Position numbering within the stretch: position 1 is the stretch's first letter | DNA letters: not shown here | Source: Gerris lacustris | Lineage: Eukaryota; Arthropoda; Insecta; Hemiptera; Gerridae | Length of the DNA stretch: 64,000 nt | Direction of reading: 5' to 3' | Assembly: GCA_951217055.1 (NCBI GenBank) | Contig: OX578283.1 | Coordinates: forward strand, 60,455,832-60,519,831 | Content: more notes on this DNA, generated by a model | Database searches by the model: none | What the model was told of the DNA's origin: nothing | Seen by the model: the letters and a program-made list of their open reading frames with translations, nothing else

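Overview
The window is eukaryotic, AT-rich and dominated by introns. Its only clearly supported protein-coding gene is one very large gene on the minus strand: a CFAP44-like (cilia- and flagella-associated protein 44, formerly WDR52) gene. I can chain 23 exons from the right edge (64000) down to a stop codon at 1993. They are joined by AG/GT splice sites and keep one reading frame at every junction but one. About 3.9 kb of coding sequence (about 1,300 codons) is spread over 62 kb. The N-terminal start lies beyond the right edge. Exons from 64000 to 52754 encode WD40 beta-propeller sequence; exons from 45757 to 1993 encode the charged coiled-coil half, including the family hallmark segment ETICPDGCDP. 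CFAP44 with CFAP43 forms the axonemal tether that anchors inner-arm dynein heads, so the organism builds motile cilia or flagella (for an insect, mainly the sperm tail). The tRNA-Leu-type SINEs, TIR elements and long repeat-filled introns look like an arthropod, probably an insect with a large genome, but the species cannot be fixed from the sequence.

The introns are packed with repeats. Tandem arrays include a 47-bp array (501-873), 84-bp (4112-4838), 348-bp units each carrying a tRNA-like sequence (8354-10242), 22-bp (12527-12646), 28-bp (13017-13292), 43-bp (14433-14911), 103-bp units inside a SINE (33386-34363), 107-bp (35417-36782), 38-bp (38494-39418), 143/90-bp higher-order units (41440-43450) and 209-bp (54594-55432).

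Dispersed elements include a tRNA-Leu-derived SINE (four copies, three with visible or likely target duplications), a palindromic TAGTCCAGG... element with TWA target duplications, and several Harbinger-like TIR elements. Three of these TIR elements are built from clusters of a short palindrome, a different one in each. There are also many foldback (inverted-repeat) elements, a decayed non-LTR retrotransposon 3' end (44165-44602) and a broken fragment resembling a Crypton-type tyrosine recombinase (53492-53774). The longest open frame in the window (179 codons, 56120-56659) is a by-product of a foldback element and not a gene.

On the plus strand, antisense to CFAP44, there are three exon-like pieces that no repeat explains: two 43-nt signal-peptide-like first exons, both ending in phase 1 (899-941 and 22986-23028), and one well-bounded internal exon (10502-10718) that could follow the first in frame. 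They may mark a nested antisense gene, but this is unproven.
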